Origin: Pseudomonadota bacterium
GTDB taxonomy: Bacteria; Pseudomonadota; Alphaproteobacteria; Rhizobiales; Hyphomicrobiaceae
Assembly (NCBI GenBank): GCA_023405815.1
Contig: JAEXXM010000010.1
Location: forward strand, 1-64,000
Direction: 5' to 3'
DNA: 64,000 bases
Part shown: in pieces, positions 32,550 to 42,076 of the stretch
How positions within the stretch are numbered: position 1 is the first letter of the stretch
Layout of the letters: every line of letters begins with the position of its first letter
The notes under the pieces: generated by a model
What the model was told of the DNA's origin: nothing
Seen by the model: the letters and a program-made list of their open reading frames with translations, nothing else
The model's database searches: none
Translations under genes and position numbers: made by a program

Positions 32550-34598
32550 ATGGTCCGCAAACACTACAAGTCCGCATCGTTCGATAGCCCGCTTCTGAAG
32601 CGAGCCGTTGTCGATGCCATCCGCAAGCTCGATCCGCGCGTGCTGATCAAGAATCCGGTGATCTTCGTCACCGCCGTCGTATCGGCGCTGGTGACCATTT
32701 TGTTCGCCCGCGATCTGATAGCCGGCCAGCCGGCGGCATTCAGCGGCCAGATAGCAGCCTGGCTCTGGTTTACGGTGCTGTTCGCCAACTTCGCGGAAGC
32801 GCTCGCCGAAGGCCGTGGTCGCGCTCAGGCCGAATCCTTGCGCAAGACCCGCACCGAGTCGATGGCGCACCGCCTGTCCGACCCGAAGAACCGGGAGCGC
32901 CATGAGACCGTATCGGCGCTCGATTTGCGCCCCGGCGACACCGTCCTCGTTGTTGCTGGAGAGATCATCCCCGGCGATGGCGAGATCATCGAAGGCGTTG
33001 CTTCGGTCAACGAGGCGGCGGTGACCGGCGAATCGGCCCCCGTGATCCGCGAGGCCGGCGGCGATCGCTCCGCGGTCACCGGCGGCACGACCGTGCTGTC
33101 CGACTGGATCGTCGTGCGCATCACCTCCTCGCCGGGCTCGTCGTTCCTCGACCGCATGATTGCACTTGTCGAGGGTGCCGAGCGGCAGAAGACCCCGAAC
33201 GAGATCGCGCTCAACATTCTGCTCGCCGGCATGACCATCGTCTTCCTCATCGCCGTCGTGACGCTGACTGGCCTTGGCGCCTACTCCGGCACCAACATCG
33301 CCGTCACCGTGCTCGTCGCGCTGCTTGTCACGCTCATCCCGACCACCATCGGTGGGCTGCTCTCGGCCATCGGCATCGCCGGCATGGATCGGCTGCTGCG
33401 CTTCAACGTGCTCGCCATGTCGGGACGCGCCGTCGAGGCCGCTGGCGACGTCGATACGCTTCTCCTCGACAAGACCGGCACGATCACCTTCGGCAACAGG
33501 TTGGCGACGGAGATCATCCCCGTGCCCGGCGTTTCGGAACGGGAGGCTGCGGAGGCAGCTTTGCTTGCCAGCCTTGCCGACGAGACGCCCGAGGGACGCT
33601 CGATCGTGACCCTGTCACAGGAGAAGTATGGCCTTGCGATTCCGGCCAACGTGCCCCAGGGAAGCTTCATCGAGTTCTCGGCGACGACCCGCCTCTCGGG
33701 CATCGATCTCGAAAAACGCAAGCTGCGCAAGGGTGCCGTCGATGCCGTGCTGAAGTTTGCCGGTGGGACGCATGCTGTCGCCGAGCCGCCGGCGTTCCGC
33801 GCCGCCGTTGACCGCATTGCGCGCGCTGGCGGAACGCCGCTCGGCCTCGTCGAAGGCGACCGTCTCCTCGGCGTCATCCACCTCAAGGACGTCGTCAAGC
33901 CGGACATCAAGGAGCGCTTTGCGCAGCTCCGCCGCATGGGCATCAAGACGGTGATGATCACCGGCGACAATCCGGTGACCGCGGCGGCCATCGCCTCGGA
34001 AGCCGGCGTCGACGATTTCGTCGCCGAGGCGACCCCCGAGGATAAGCTGCGCTACATCCGCAATGAGCAGGCGGAGGGACGGCTGATCGCCATGTGCGGC
34101 GACGGCACGAATGACGCCCCGGCGCTGGCGCAGGCCGACGTCGCGGTCGCCATGCAGTCCGGTACGCAGGCGGCGCGCGAAGCCGGAAACATGGTCGATC
34201 TCGACTCCAATCCGACCAAGCTCATCGAGGTGGTCGAGATCGGCAAGCAGCTGCTGATGACGCGCGGCTCGTTGACGACCTTCTCGATCGCCAACGACGT
34301 CGCGAAGTACTTCGCCATCATCCCCGCGCTGTTCGTCGCCTCTCTGCCCGAGCTCGGCGCGCTCAACATCATGCGCCTCGCGACGCCGGAGAGCGCGATT
34401 CTCTCCGCCGTCATCTTCAACGCGCTCATCATCGTGGCGCTCATCCCGCTGGCGCTGAAGGGCGTCGCCTACCGGCCGATCGGCGCTGCGGCGCTGTTGC
34501 GGCGAAACCTGCTCGTCTACGGCCTCGGCGGCCTCGCCGCGCCCTTCATCGGCATCAAGCTCGTCGACCTCGCGGTCTCGAGCCTGCACCTCGTCTAG
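32550..34598 (+). CDS. kdpB: K+-transporting ATPase subunit KdpB
   Basis: KdpB is the P-type ATPase subunit. The 682-residue protein carries the phosphorylation motif DKTGT with Asp307, the actuator motif VTGESAPV (TGES), the hinge MCGDGTNDAPALAQADVAVAM (GDGxNDxPAL) and the KdpB-typical VLIKNPVIFVTAVVSALVTILF N-terminus and FSIANDVAKYFAIIPALF membrane part. The ATG at 32550 follows AGGAG. It is between kdpA and kdpC in the usual order. Confidence 0.98.
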   Translation: MVRKHYKSASFDSPLLKRAVVDAIRKLDPRVLIKNPVIFVTAVVSALVTILFARDLIAGQPAAFSGQIAAWLWFTVLFANFAEALAEGRGRAQAESLRKTRTESMAHRLSDPKNRERHETVSALDLRPGDTVLVVAGEIIPGDGEIIEGVASVNEAAVTGESAPVIREAGGDRSAVTGGTTVLSDWIVVRITSSPGSSFLDRMIALVEGAERQKTPNEIALNILLAGMTIVFLIAVVTLTGLGAYSGTNIAVTVLVALLVTLIPTTIGGLLSAIGIAGMDRLLRFNVLAMSGRAVEAAGDVDTLLLDKTGTITFGNRLATEIIPVPGVSEREAAEAALLASLADETPEGRSIVTLSQEKYGLAIPANVPQGSFIEFSATTRLSGIDLEKRKLRKGAVDAVLKFAGGTHAVAEPPAFRAAVDRIARAGGTPLGLVEGDRLLGVIHLKDVVKPDIKERFAQLRRMGIKTVMITGDNPVTAAAIASEAGVDDFVAEATPEDKLRYIRNEQAEGRLIAMCGDGTNDAPALAQADVAVAMQSGTQAAREAGNMVDLDSNPTKLIEVVEIGKQLLMTRGSLTTFSIANDVAKYFAIIPALFVASLPELGALNIMRLATPESAILSAVIFNALIIVALIPLALKGVAYRPIGAAALLRRNLLVYGLGGLAAPFIGIKLVDLAVSSLHLV

Positions 34599-34609
34599 GA
34601 GAAAAGACC

Positions 34610-35215
34610 ATGCTTCAGCAACTGCGCGTCGCAGTGGTCATGCTGCTCATCTTCACTGTGTTGACCGGCGTCGTCTATCCGCTGGCCATCTCCGGCATCG
34701 CCTGGGTCATGATGCAGGAGCAGGCGCTCGGCAGCCTCGTCCGCAAGGACGGCAAGGTGATCGGCTCCAGCCTCGTCGGCCAGTCGTTCACCTCGGAGCG
34801 CTACTTCCATCCGCGTCCGTCGGTCACCAGCGGTGCGGACCCGTCCGACCCGAGCAAGACCGTCGATGCGCCCTACAACGCGGCGGCCTCGACCGGCTCC
34901 AACCTCGGGCCGATCACCAAGAAGCTGATCGACCGCGTGCAGGGAAGCGTCGACGGGCTGCGCAAGGAAGGCGTCAACGGGCCGGTTCCGGTTGATGCGG
35001 TGACGGCCTCCTCCAGCGGCCTCGATCCGGACATCTCGCCACAAAACGCGCTGATGCAGGTGCCGCGCGTCGCCAAGGCCCGCAACCTTCCTGAGGAACG
35101 AGTGCGCTCTCTCGTTAATGCGCAAGTGGAGGAGCGGGCGCTGGGTATACTCGGCGAGCCGAGGGTCAACGTCTTGCGGCTCAACCTCGCACTCGATAGC
35201 CTCGGCGCCCCATAG
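34610..35215 (+). CDS. kdpC: K+-transporting ATPase subunit KdpC
   Basis: The 201-residue protein has one N-terminal membrane helix (VVMLLIFTVLTGVVYPLAIS), followed by the signature GSLVRKDGKVIGSSLVGQSF, YFHPRPS and SGADPSDPSK, then ASSSGLDPDISPQNALMQVPRVAKAR and the ending DSLGAP. KdpC bridges KdpA and KdpB. Its ribosome site GGAGAAAAGACC is adequate. kdpD begins 16 bp after the stop. Confidence 0.97.
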   Translation: MLQQLRVAVVMLLIFTVLTGVVYPLAISGIAWVMMQEQALGSLVRKDGKVIGSSLVGQSFTSERYFHPRPSVTSGADPSDPSKTVDAPYNAAASTGSNLGPITKKLIDRVQGSVDGLRKEGVNGPVPVDAVTASSSGLDPDISPQNALMQVPRVAKARNLPEERVRSLVNAQVEERALGILGEPRVNVLRLNLALDSLGAP

Positions 35216-35231
35216 AAAATCTGGCGAGGCC

Positions 35232-37919
35232 ATGCCCGCTGCGACACCAAAGCAAAGAGCCTCGCCGGATGCGATCCTCGCCGTCACCAAGGCGACCGGC
35301 CGCGGACGCCTGAAGGTCTTTCTCGGCGCCGCGCCGGGAGTGGGCAAGACCTTTGCGATGCTGAGCGGCGGGCATGCAGCCAAGGCGGAAGGGCGCGATG
35401 TGGTCGTCGGCCTTGCAGAGACGCATGGCCGGCGCGAGACCGAGGCGCTGCTGGAAGGCTTCGAGGTCATTGCTCGCAAGCCGCACATCTACGTCAACAA
35501 GATCCTCTCCGAGTTCGATATCGACAAGGCTTTGGCGCGGCATCCGAGCCTTCTGCTTCTCGATGAGCTGGCGCACACCAACATCCCCGGCAGCCGGCAT
35601 CCGAAGCGCTGGCAGGACGTGGAGGAGCTTCTCGCAGCCGGCATCGATGTCTGGACGACGCTGAACATTCAGCACCTCGAGGGCCTCAACGACATCCTGC
35701 AGAAGATCACGAGCGTGAAGGTGCGAGAGACCGTACCTGACCACGTCTTCGAGGATGCCGATGAGATCGTGCTTGTCGATCTGCCGACCGACGAGCTGCT
35801 GAAGCGGCTCGCCGAGGGCAAGGTCTACGTGCCCGACATGGCGGACCGGGCCCGCAAGCGGTTCTTCAAGCCCGAGAATCTGACAGCCCTGCGCGAGCTG
35901 GCGCTGCGCCGCGCCGCCGAGCGTATCGACGCCGACCTCATCGATCGCATGCGGGCGCAGGCGATCGAGGGGCCATGGCCGGCGCGCGAGCGCATCCTCG
36001 CCTGCATCGGCCCCGATCGCGATGCCGTTTCCATCGTCCGTGCGGGCAAGCGCCTCGCCGACGTCATGGATGCGCCCTGGATGGCGGTGACAGTCGAGCG
36101 CCCCAGCGAGCAGCTCGATGCCGGCGCGCGCCGCCACGTCGACGCCGCGCTGGAGCTCGCGCGAACGCTTGGCGCCGAGACGAGCACTCTCACCGCCAGC
36201 GATATCGCTGCCGAGCTTCTGCGCTTCGCCAAGTTCGAGAACGTGACGCAGATCGTGCTGGGGCGCTCGCGCGGCGGGTTTCTCACCGAGGTGCTGCGGC
36301 GCTCGCTGCCGCATGAGCTTCTGCGTCGCGCCGATGACGTAGCGGTGCACGTCATCACCAGCCGCGAGCGCGAGCGCGCGCGCGGAGCCCCACCGCCCCC
36401 GAGGCGCCAGCCGCTGGAACTCCGGTCCTTCATCTGGGCGACGATCGCCGTCGCCGTGGCGATCGGCGTCGGCGAGGGACTGACGCGCCTGACGACGTTT
36501 CCGAACATCTCCATGATCTTCTTGCTGGCGGTCGTGGCCTCCGCCGTCACGTTCGGCATCTGGCCCGCCGTCTATGCCTCGGTATTGTCGTTCCTCGCCT
36601 ACAATCTGTTCTTCATCGAGCCGCTCTACACCTTCACGGTAGCGGAGCCGCATGAGCTTCTGGCGCTCATCGTTTTCCTGGCTGTAGCGGTGGTCATATC
36701 CACGCTCGCCGGCCGCGTGCGCGAGCAGGCGCGATTGGCAGCAGATCGCATGCGCGCGACGCGCCGCCTATATGAGTTCACGCGCCGTCTCGCCGGCATC
36801 GCCACCTTCGAGGACATCCCCGATGCGGCCGTGGGCGCTATCCACGCCAGTCTCGCCCGCCCGACGGTGATCCTGCTCGCCAAGGACGACGAGCCCGAGA
36901 TCGCCGCGGCATGGCCTCCGCTCGAATCGCTCGGGACTGGCGAGATGACGGCCGCGCGTTGGGCCTTGAAGCACGACGAGGCTGCTGGAGCGGACACGGC
37001 GACGCTACCCTCCGTCGGCTGGCTGTTCCTGCCATTGCGGGCCGCGCATGGCATTCTTGGCGTTGTCGGCGTCGGCCTCGGCGAGGATGGCCAGAAGCTC
37101 GACCCTGAAGCCCGCACTTTGTTCGCCGCGTTGGCCGAGCAGACAGCGACGGCGTTGGATCGCGCGTCACTGTCGCGCGAGATGGTGCGCGCCCGCGGCG
37201 CCGCCGAGACCGAGCGCGTGCGCAACACGCTGCTCGCATCGATATCGCACGACTTTCGCACGCCGCTCGCCTCGATCCTGGGTTCGGCGACGAGCCTCAT
37301 AGACTACGTCGACAAGCTCGACGGGAAGACCAAGCTGGAGCTGCTCGGCCAGATCAAGGGTGAGGCCGAAGGTCTCGACGAGATGGTGCGCAACCTCTTG
37401 TCGATGACGCGCATCGACGCCGGAGCGCTCGAGGTTCGCAAGGATTGGGTCGACGTCCGTGAGATTGCTGAGAGGGTCGCCAGCGCCGTGCGCCGCCGGG
37501 GCACCAGGCAAAAAATCGACGTCGAGCTTCCGGCCGATCTCCCCCTCGTCCATGCCGACGCGAGGCTGCTCGAGCAGGCCCTCGCCAACGTCGTCAGCAA
37601 CGCGGTCGTTCACACCCCGCCGGAGACCCGCGTCGTCATCGATGCGACCCTGGACGACAAGTCGCTTTCGCTGCGTGTCAGCGACAACGGGCCAGGCATT
37701 GCCGAGGCCGTTCTTCCGCACATCTTCGACAAGTTCGTTCACGCTGAAGCCTCCGGTCCGAGCCTGGCCGATGGCGGAGAAAGCACAGGGCTTGGACTGG
37801 CGATCGCCAAAGGGATTATCGAGGCGCACGGGGCGTCCATCTCGGCTGAAAGCCCTATCGAGAAGGGGCGCGGCACGCGCGTGGTTTTCAGATTTCCGCT
37901 CACCGGGCAGGGACGATGA
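35232..37919 (+). CDS. kdpD: osmosensitive K+ sensor histidine kinase KdpD
   Basis: The 895-residue sensor starts with the KdpD N-terminal ATP-binding domain (Walker A GAAPGVGKT at residues 32-40; DELAHTN; GRSRGGF universal-stress-like region to about 370), four closely spaced membrane helices (about 400-500), a GAF-like domain and the kinase core. The phospho-acceptor is in SISHDFRTPLASI (His about 673), with N box NVVSNAVVHTP and G boxes DNGPGIAEAV and STGLGLAIAKGI. It senses K+ and turgor limitation and phosphorylates KdpE. The ATG at 35232 begins the conserved part. Its stop overlaps kdpE (ATGA). Confidence 0.97.
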   Translation: MPAATPKQRASPDAILAVTKATGRGRLKVFLGAAPGVGKTFAMLSGGHAAKAEGRDVVVGLAETHGRRETEALLEGFEVIARKPHIYVNKILSEFDIDKALARHPSLLLLDELAHTNIPGSRHPKRWQDVEELLAAGIDVWTTLNIQHLEGLNDILQKITSVKVRETVPDHVFEDADEIVLVDLPTDELLKRLAEGKVYVPDMADRARKRFFKPENLTALRELALRRAAERIDADLIDRMRAQAIEGPWPARERILACIGPDRDAVSIVRAGKRLADVMDAPWMAVTVERPSEQLDAGARRHVDAALELARTLGAETSTLTASDIAAELLRFAKFENVTQIVLGRSRGGFLTEVLRRSLPHELLRRADDVAVHVITSRERERARGAPPPPRRQPLELRSFIWATIAVAVAIGVGEGLTRLTTFPNISMIFLLAVVASAVTFGIWPAVYASVLSFLAYNLFFIEPLYTFTVAEPHELLALIVFLAVAVVISTLAGRVREQARLAADRMRATRRLYEFTRRLAGIATFEDIPDAAVGAIHASLARPTVILLAKDDEPEIAAAWPPLESLGTGEMTAARWALKHDEAAGADTATLPSVGWLFLPLRAAHGILGVVGVGLGEDGQKLDPEARTLFAALAEQTATALDRASLSREMVRARGAAETERVRNTLLASISHDFRTPLASILGSATSLIDYVDKLDGKTKLELLGQIKGEAEGLDEMVRNLLSMTRIDAGALEVRKDWVDVREIAERVASAVRRRGTRQKIDVELPADLPLVHADARLLEQALANVVSNAVVHTPPETRVVIDATLDDKSLSLRVSDNGPGIAEAVLPHIFDKFVHAEASGPSLADGGESTGLGLAIAKGIIEAHGASISAESPIEKGRGTRVVFRFPLTGQGR

Positions 37920-38605
37920 CGACGCGCATCAAGGTGATGGTCGTCGATGACGAGCCGGCGATCCTGCGCTTCCTCAAGCCGGCCCTCGAGGCCAACGGCT
38001 ACGACGTGTCGGCAGCGGCGAGCGTCGAGGACGCAACGAGGCGCATTGCACGCGAGCCGCCGGACATTGTCGTGCTCGACCTCGGCCTTCCCGACGGCGA
38101 CGGTAAGGACGTCATTCGTCGGGTGCGCCAGTGGTCGAACGTCCCCATCGTCGTCCTCTCCGCGCGCGACCGCGAGGCCGAGAAGATAGAGGCGCTCGAC
38201 ATCGGTGCCGACGACTTCATCAATAAGCCGTTCGGCGTGGGTGAGTTGATGGCGCGCCTTCGCGCCGCGCTTCGTCACCGCACACAATTGCAGCCCGAGT
38301 CGGCGATCATGCGGATCGGCGGGCTCGAGCTTGACACCGATCGCCGTCGCGTGACCCGCAAGGGGGCCGAGATCAAGCTGACCCCGCGCGAGTTCGATCT
38401 GCTTGCCTTGCTGGCGCGTCACGCCGGCAAGGTGATGACACACAAGCAATTGCTGACCGCTGTCTGGGGGCCGGCGCACGCGCAAGATACGCAGTACCTG
38501 CGCGTCTACATCGGCCAACTGCGCCAGAAGATCGAGGACGATCCGGAAGAGCCGGCGATCGTCCTCACCGAGCTCGGCATCGGCTACCGGCTTGCCGAAC
38601 CCTGA
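37916..38605 (+). CDS. kdpE: response regulator KdpE
   Basis: The 229-residue OmpR/PhoB-family regulator has a receiver domain with acidic pocket VVDDEPAI, phospho-acceptor Asp55 in VVLDLGLPDGDG, a switch Ser in VVLSARD and Lys in INKPFGVGEL, then a winged-helix DNA-binding domain (LTPREFDLLALLARHAGKVMTHKQLL ... YLRVYIGQLRQKIE). Start codon overlaps the kdpD stop by 4 bp. It most likely binds the phased repeats at 30511-30561 to induce the operon when K+ is scarce. Confidence 0.97.
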   Translation: MTTRIKVMVVDDEPAILRFLKPALEANGYDVSAAASVEDATRRIAREPPDIVVLDLGLPDGDGKDVIRRVRQWSNVPIVVLSARDREAEKIEALDIGADDFINKPFGVGELMARLRAALRHRTQLQPESAIMRIGGLELDTDRRRVTRKGAEIKLTPREFDLLALLARHAGKVMTHKQLLTAVWGPAHAQDTQYLRVYIGQLRQKIEDDPEEPAIVLTELGIGYRLAEP

Positions 38606-38954
38606 GACGGTTTCTGCCGCCTCGTCCGCGCAACCAGGCGCTGCCTGCAGGCCGATGTCGCCCCGCGTTCAATATTTTGGCGCCCGTGCTCGTTCAGTAG
38701 GCAGGTGCCGCGCAATTGCGCGCACGCCCGCAGCCCTAAAAACACAAAAGACATTCAAAAACAAACGGTTGGGCGGTGGCACATTACTTGCCTCTTCAGC
38801 AAAGCTTTTTCCTGAAGGGAAAGCAAATACGGGCGAGCTAACCCGACGCCCGCGGGAGTTCAGGTTTTAGGCTGGCACGTTCCCTTCCCCAGCCTCCGCT
38901 GGCGCCGGGTCCACGGGTCCGGATTCGGCGCCAGCACCTCCATGCTGCAGCAGC
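38606..38954. other. 349-bp intergenic region after kdpE
   Basis: It contains an A-rich tract (about 38735-38768), the sigma-54 promoter at 38777, a short stem CTTCAG/CTGAAG just after the predicted start point (38794-38816), and a longer inverted repeat CTGGCGCC/GGCGCCAG (38898-38905 with 38926-38933) near the end of the minus-strand gene that follows. I find no supported coding gene: the one open frame on the plus strand has no ribosome site or family resemblance. Confidence 0.5.
38777..38791 (+). promoter_or_regulatory. orphan sigma-54 (RpoN) promoter
   Basis: TGGCAC-ATTAC-TTGC fits the -24/-12 consensus TGGCAC-N5-TTGC exactly, with GG and GC ten bases apart. The upstream A-rich tract could allow IHF-type bending. 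No plus-strand gene follows within 540 bp, and the next gene (38955-39197) is on the other strand. Confidence 0.6.
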
Positions 38955-39197
38955 TCACTGCTCTCGGCCACGCCCCGCCAGAGCGCCGACAGCGGCAAGG
39001 ACGATGGCGACCGGCACGGCAATCAGCAGCACGGCGCCGACCGTCAGGGCGATCCCGAGAAACAAGAAAGCGAGAAAGACGAGTGCCGCGAGGCCGCTGA
39101 GCATTGCGCCGGCAGCCAGCAGCATTGCCCGCCACCCCGTCACGACCGTCGAGCGCCCGTTGCGCTCGACAATCACCACCGGTCGGTCTTCGGCCAT
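38955..39197 (-). CDS. 80-residue two-pass membrane protein
   Basis: The protein starts MAEDRPVVIVERNGRSTVVT and has two hydrophobic segments (WRAMLLAAGAMLSGLAALVFLAFLFL and IALTVGAVLLIAVPVAIVLAAVGAL) and a GRGREQ end. A very good ribosome site (GGAGG, five-base spacing) supports the ATG at 39197; upstream ATGs at 39221 and nearby are not needed. No family recognised and function unknown. Its 3' end is close to a GC-rich inverted repeat (38898-38933). Confidence 0.7.
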   Translation of the reverse strand: MAEDRPVVIVERNGRSTVVTGWRAMLLAAGAMLSGLAALVFLAFLFLGIALTVGAVLLIAVPVAIVLAAVGALAGRGREQ

Positions 39198-39335
39198 TTG
39201 AGCCTCCATCGCGGCCATCATGCTCGATGATGCATGGCTTGCGCGTCAAGCCGATTAGCCGCAGGTGTCGAGGGGCGATTGCCCCGCCCGAGGCGCCGCG
39301 GATAAGAGTCCTCCCGCGACGGAGGAATGCACGCG

Positions 39336-40115
39336 ATGATCGATCTCTATTATTGGACGACGCCGAACGGACACAAGATCACGATCTACCTCGAGGAGGC
39401 GGGCCTTCCCTACCGCCTCATCCCCGTGAACATAGGAAAGGGCGAGCAGTTCAAGCCCCAGTTCCTTCGTCACGCGCCCAACAATCGAATCCCGGCCATC
39501 GTCGATACGGAGCCCAAGGACGGCGGCGATCCGATCAGCATATTCGAATCGGGCGCAATCCTGCAGTACCTCGGCGAGAAGACCGGACGCTTCCTGCCCA
39601 AGAACGTGCGCGGCCGTTTCGAGGTCATGCAGTGGCTGTTCTGGCAGATGTCCGGCCTGGGCCCCATGGCCGGACAGAACCACCACTTCGTCCAGTATGC
39701 GCCCGAGCGCATTCCTTACGCCATCGACCGCTACGTGAAGGAGACGAACCGCCTCTATGGCGTCCTCGACCGCCGCCTCGCAGGACGGGAGTTCATCGCC
39801 GGCGCCTACTCCATCGCCGATATGGCATGCTACCCCTGGATCGTGCCCCACGAGCGTCAGCGGCAGAACCTCGACGACTTCCCCAACCTGAAGCGCTGGT
39901 TCCTGACGATGGCCGAGCGGCCGGCCGTGCAGCGAGCCTACACGCTGGCCAAGGAGGTCAACGCACAAACGACGATGACGAAGCGGGCGAAGAAGGTTCT
40001 CTTCGGCCAGACATCGGCCACGACCGCAAAGAAGTCGGTCAGGAAGACGCCGGAGAAGAAGGTGCTCGCGAAACGAAAGGTCGTTCGCAGGGGCCCCGCC
40101 AAAGGCAAGAGCTAA
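39336..40115 (+). CDS. glutathione S-transferase-like (YghU/YfcG-type) protein with Lys-rich tail
   Basis: The GST core (about residues 1-210) has an N-terminal thioredoxin fold beginning MIDLYYWTTPNGHKITIYLEE, then NNRIPAIVD and SIFESGAILQYL, and an alpha-helical C-terminal domain with YSIADMACYPWI. This matches the nu-class proteins YfcG/YghU that reduce disulfides with glutathione. Unusually, about 45 extra residues at the C-terminus (KRAKKVLFGQTS ... KRKVVRRGPAKGKS) are Lys/Arg/Thr-rich like a histone tail. The ATG at 39336 has GGAGG ten bases upstream; an ATG at 39327 is too close to it. Confidence 0.88.
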   Translation: MIDLYYWTTPNGHKITIYLEEAGLPYRLIPVNIGKGEQFKPQFLRHAPNNRIPAIVDTEPKDGGDPISIFESGAILQYLGEKTGRFLPKNVRGRFEVMQWLFWQMSGLGPMAGQNHHFVQYAPERIPYAIDRYVKETNRLYGVLDRRLAGREFIAGAYSIADMACYPWIVPHERQRQNLDDFPNLKRWFLTMAERPAVQRAYTLAKEVNAQTTMTKRAKKVLFGQTSATTAKKSVRKTPEKKVLAKRKVVRRGPAKGKS

Positions 40116-40181
40116 GCAATCGCCTCGTCTGCCGGCGCGAGCTGTCCAACCGCAATTGCGCAGTGCAAATCCGAGATGGCG

Positions 40182-40979
40182 TCAGTTCCTCGCCGCATGC
40201 GGCAGCACGAATGGCGTGCCTGGAGCCGGCGTGGTGTTGGTGCGGATGTCGCAGCCATACGCGCGCGAAAGGACATCGTCGCGCAGTACATCGCCGGCTG
40301 CCCCGACGATCACGATCCTCCCCGCGCTCATCAGCACCAGCTCGTCTGCGAACGCAGCGGCGAGATTGAGATCGTGCAATACCGCGAGCACGGCGCGTCC
40401 CCCGCGCGCTTGGCGCCGCGCCTCTGCCAGTATCAGGCCCTGATGCGCCAGATCGAGGCTGGCCGTCGGCTCGTCGAGCATCAGGATCGAAGGTTCGCGC
40501 GCGTCGCGATCGGCCATGGCGAGCTGCAGCAGCGCGCGCGCGATGTGCACGCGTTGCCTCTCGCCCCCGGAAAGATGCGTGTAGAGCCGGTCCGCAATCC
40601 CGAGCAGGCCAACGGTGCGCAGGCATTCGCTCGCCGTCCGATCGATCTTCGCCGATGGGGCGACGAACCCTGGCACCGTGGCAGCCAGTAGCACCACCTC
40701 TCGCGCCGTGAACGGAAACGACAGCGCCGTCGCCTGCGGGACGACGGCGCGGCGCCGGGCGAGCTGCGCCGGCTCGTAGCTGCCGATCGTGCGCCCATCG
40801 AGCTCGATCGCGCCGGACGTGGGCCGTAGCTCCCCCGACAAGAGCCGCAATAGCGTTGATTTGCCTGCGCCGTTGGGGCCGATGATCGCCACGAACGCTC
40901 CCGGCCGCAGCGTGAGATCGACATTGGCGACCAGCGCCTTTTCTCCCACCTGGTACGTCGCCGAACACGCTTTCAGCAT
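40182..40979 (-). CDS. hmuV: hemin ABC transporter ATP-binding protein
   Basis: The 265-residue ATPase has Walker A GPNGAGKST, Q loop VPQATALSF, signature LSGGERQRVHIARALLQL and Walker B ILMLDEPTASLD with the H loop VLHDLNLAAAFAD. It is the ATPase of the HmuTUV haem importer. The ATG at 40979 is 5 bp after the hmuU stop. The reading frame runs on upstream through hmuU in another frame and is not part of the gene. Confidence 0.95.
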   Translation of the reverse strand: MLKACSATYQVGEKALVANVDLTLRPGAFVAIIGPNGAGKSTLLRLLSGELRPTSGAIELDGRTIGSYEPAQLARRRAVVPQATALSFPFTAREVVLLAATVPGFVAPSAKIDRTASECLRTVGLLGIADRLYTHLSGGERQRVHIARALLQLAMADRDAREPSILMLDEPTASLDLAHQGLILAEARRQARGGRAVLAVLHDLNLAAAFADELVLMSAGRIVIVGAAGDVLRDDVLSRAYGCDIRTNTTPAPGTPFVLPHAARN

Positions 40980-40984
40980 TGCTC

Positions 40985-42076
40985 TCACTCCGCACCGCCG
41001 ATGCCGCGTTTGAGGACGAGATGCAGGAACACCGGCGCCCCGATCGCCGCCATGACGATTCCGATCGGCAGCTCGGCGGGCATTACGACTAGCCGTGCTA
41101 CGATGTCGGCGACGAGCACGAGTGCGGCACCGAGCAGCGCGCTTCCGGAAAGTACGACCCGGTGGTCGGGCCCCGCCAGCAGTCGGATGACATGCGGCAC
41201 CACGATGCCGGCGAAGCCGATGATACCTGCCATGGCCACCGCGGCGCCCACGGCAGCCGCCGTCACGATAACCGCCATCAGCTTGGTCCGCTCGACGTTG
41301 ATGCCGAGGTGAAAGGCCTCCGCCTCGCCGAGCAGGAAGCCGTTGAGGCCCCGGATCAGCGCCGGAGTCATCACCGCGACGAGAAGCGCGAACGGCATCA
41401 CAGCAAACACCTTGGGCCAAGTCGAGCCGCCGAGGCTGCCCATCGACCAGAACGTGAGGTCGCGCAGCTCGCGGTCCTCGCTCGAGTAGGCGATGAGTCC
41501 GGTGAGCGCGCCCGACAGCGCGCCGAGGGCGATGCCGGCAAGCAGCAGAGTGCCGACCATAAGCTGCCCGTGCCGACCCGCGATGATCACGAGGAGACCT
41601 GTCGTCGTGACGCCGCCGATGAAAGCCGCGATGGGAAGCGCATAGACGCCGAGTGGCTGCAGCAGCGGCGCGGCGATGCCGTTGCCGAAGGCAATGGTCG
41701 CCACTGCGGCGAGCGCCGCACCCGACGACACACCGATCAGGCCCGGGTCGGCCAGCGGATTGCGGAACATGCCCTGCATGATCGCGCCCGCGATCGCGAG
41801 GCTCGCGCCGACGAATATGCCGAACAATGTGCGCGGCATGCGGATGTCGATCAGCACGAGTTGCTCGCGCGCGGCCGTGCTGTCACTCGTCAAGCCGAGC
41901 AAGGACGCGAGCGCACGCGGCAGCGAGGACAGCGTAATGCCGGTTGGCCCGAGCGCGAGCGAGCCCACGGCCGCAACGACGAGCAGGACCGCCGACCCAG
42001 CGATCACCTGCCCGGCGGTCAACGGGTGCGAGGAACGCCTCTCGCGCACTGGAAGCGACAGGGCTTCGCTCGTCAT
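40985..42076 (-). CDS. hmuU: hemin ABC transporter permease
   Basis: The 363-residue FecCD-family permease has about ten membrane segments, with the family blocks LVLIDIRMPRTLFGIFVGASLAIAGAIMQGMFRNPLADPGLIGVSSGAALAAV, WSMGSLGG and GFAGIVVPHVIRLLAGPDHR. It forms the transmembrane channel with HmuV. The ATG at 42076 overlaps the hmuT stop by 4 bp (ATGA). Confidence 0.95.
   Translation of the reverse strand: MTSEALSLPVRERRSSHPLTAGQVIAGSAVLLVVAAVGSLALGPTGITLSSLPRALASLLGLTSDSTAAREQLVLIDIRMPRTLFGIFVGASLAIAGAIMQGMFRNPLADPGLIGVSSGAALAAVATIAFGNGIAAPLLQPLGVYALPIAAFIGGVTTTGLLVIIAGRHGQLMVGTLLLAGIALGALSGALTGLIAYSSEDRELRDLTFWSMGSLGGSTWPKVFAVMPFALLVAVMTPALIRGLNGFLLGEAEAFHLGINVERTKLMAVIVTAAAVGAAVAMAGIIGFAGIVVPHVIRLLAGPDHRVVLSGSALLGAALVLVADIVARLVVMPAELPIGIVMAAIGAPVFLHLVLKRGIGGAE

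Noticed and set aside
38592..38870. Plus-strand open frame after kdpE
   Set aside because: It starts inside kdpE, has no ribosome site and no family resemblance, and its composition changes across the A-rich tract.
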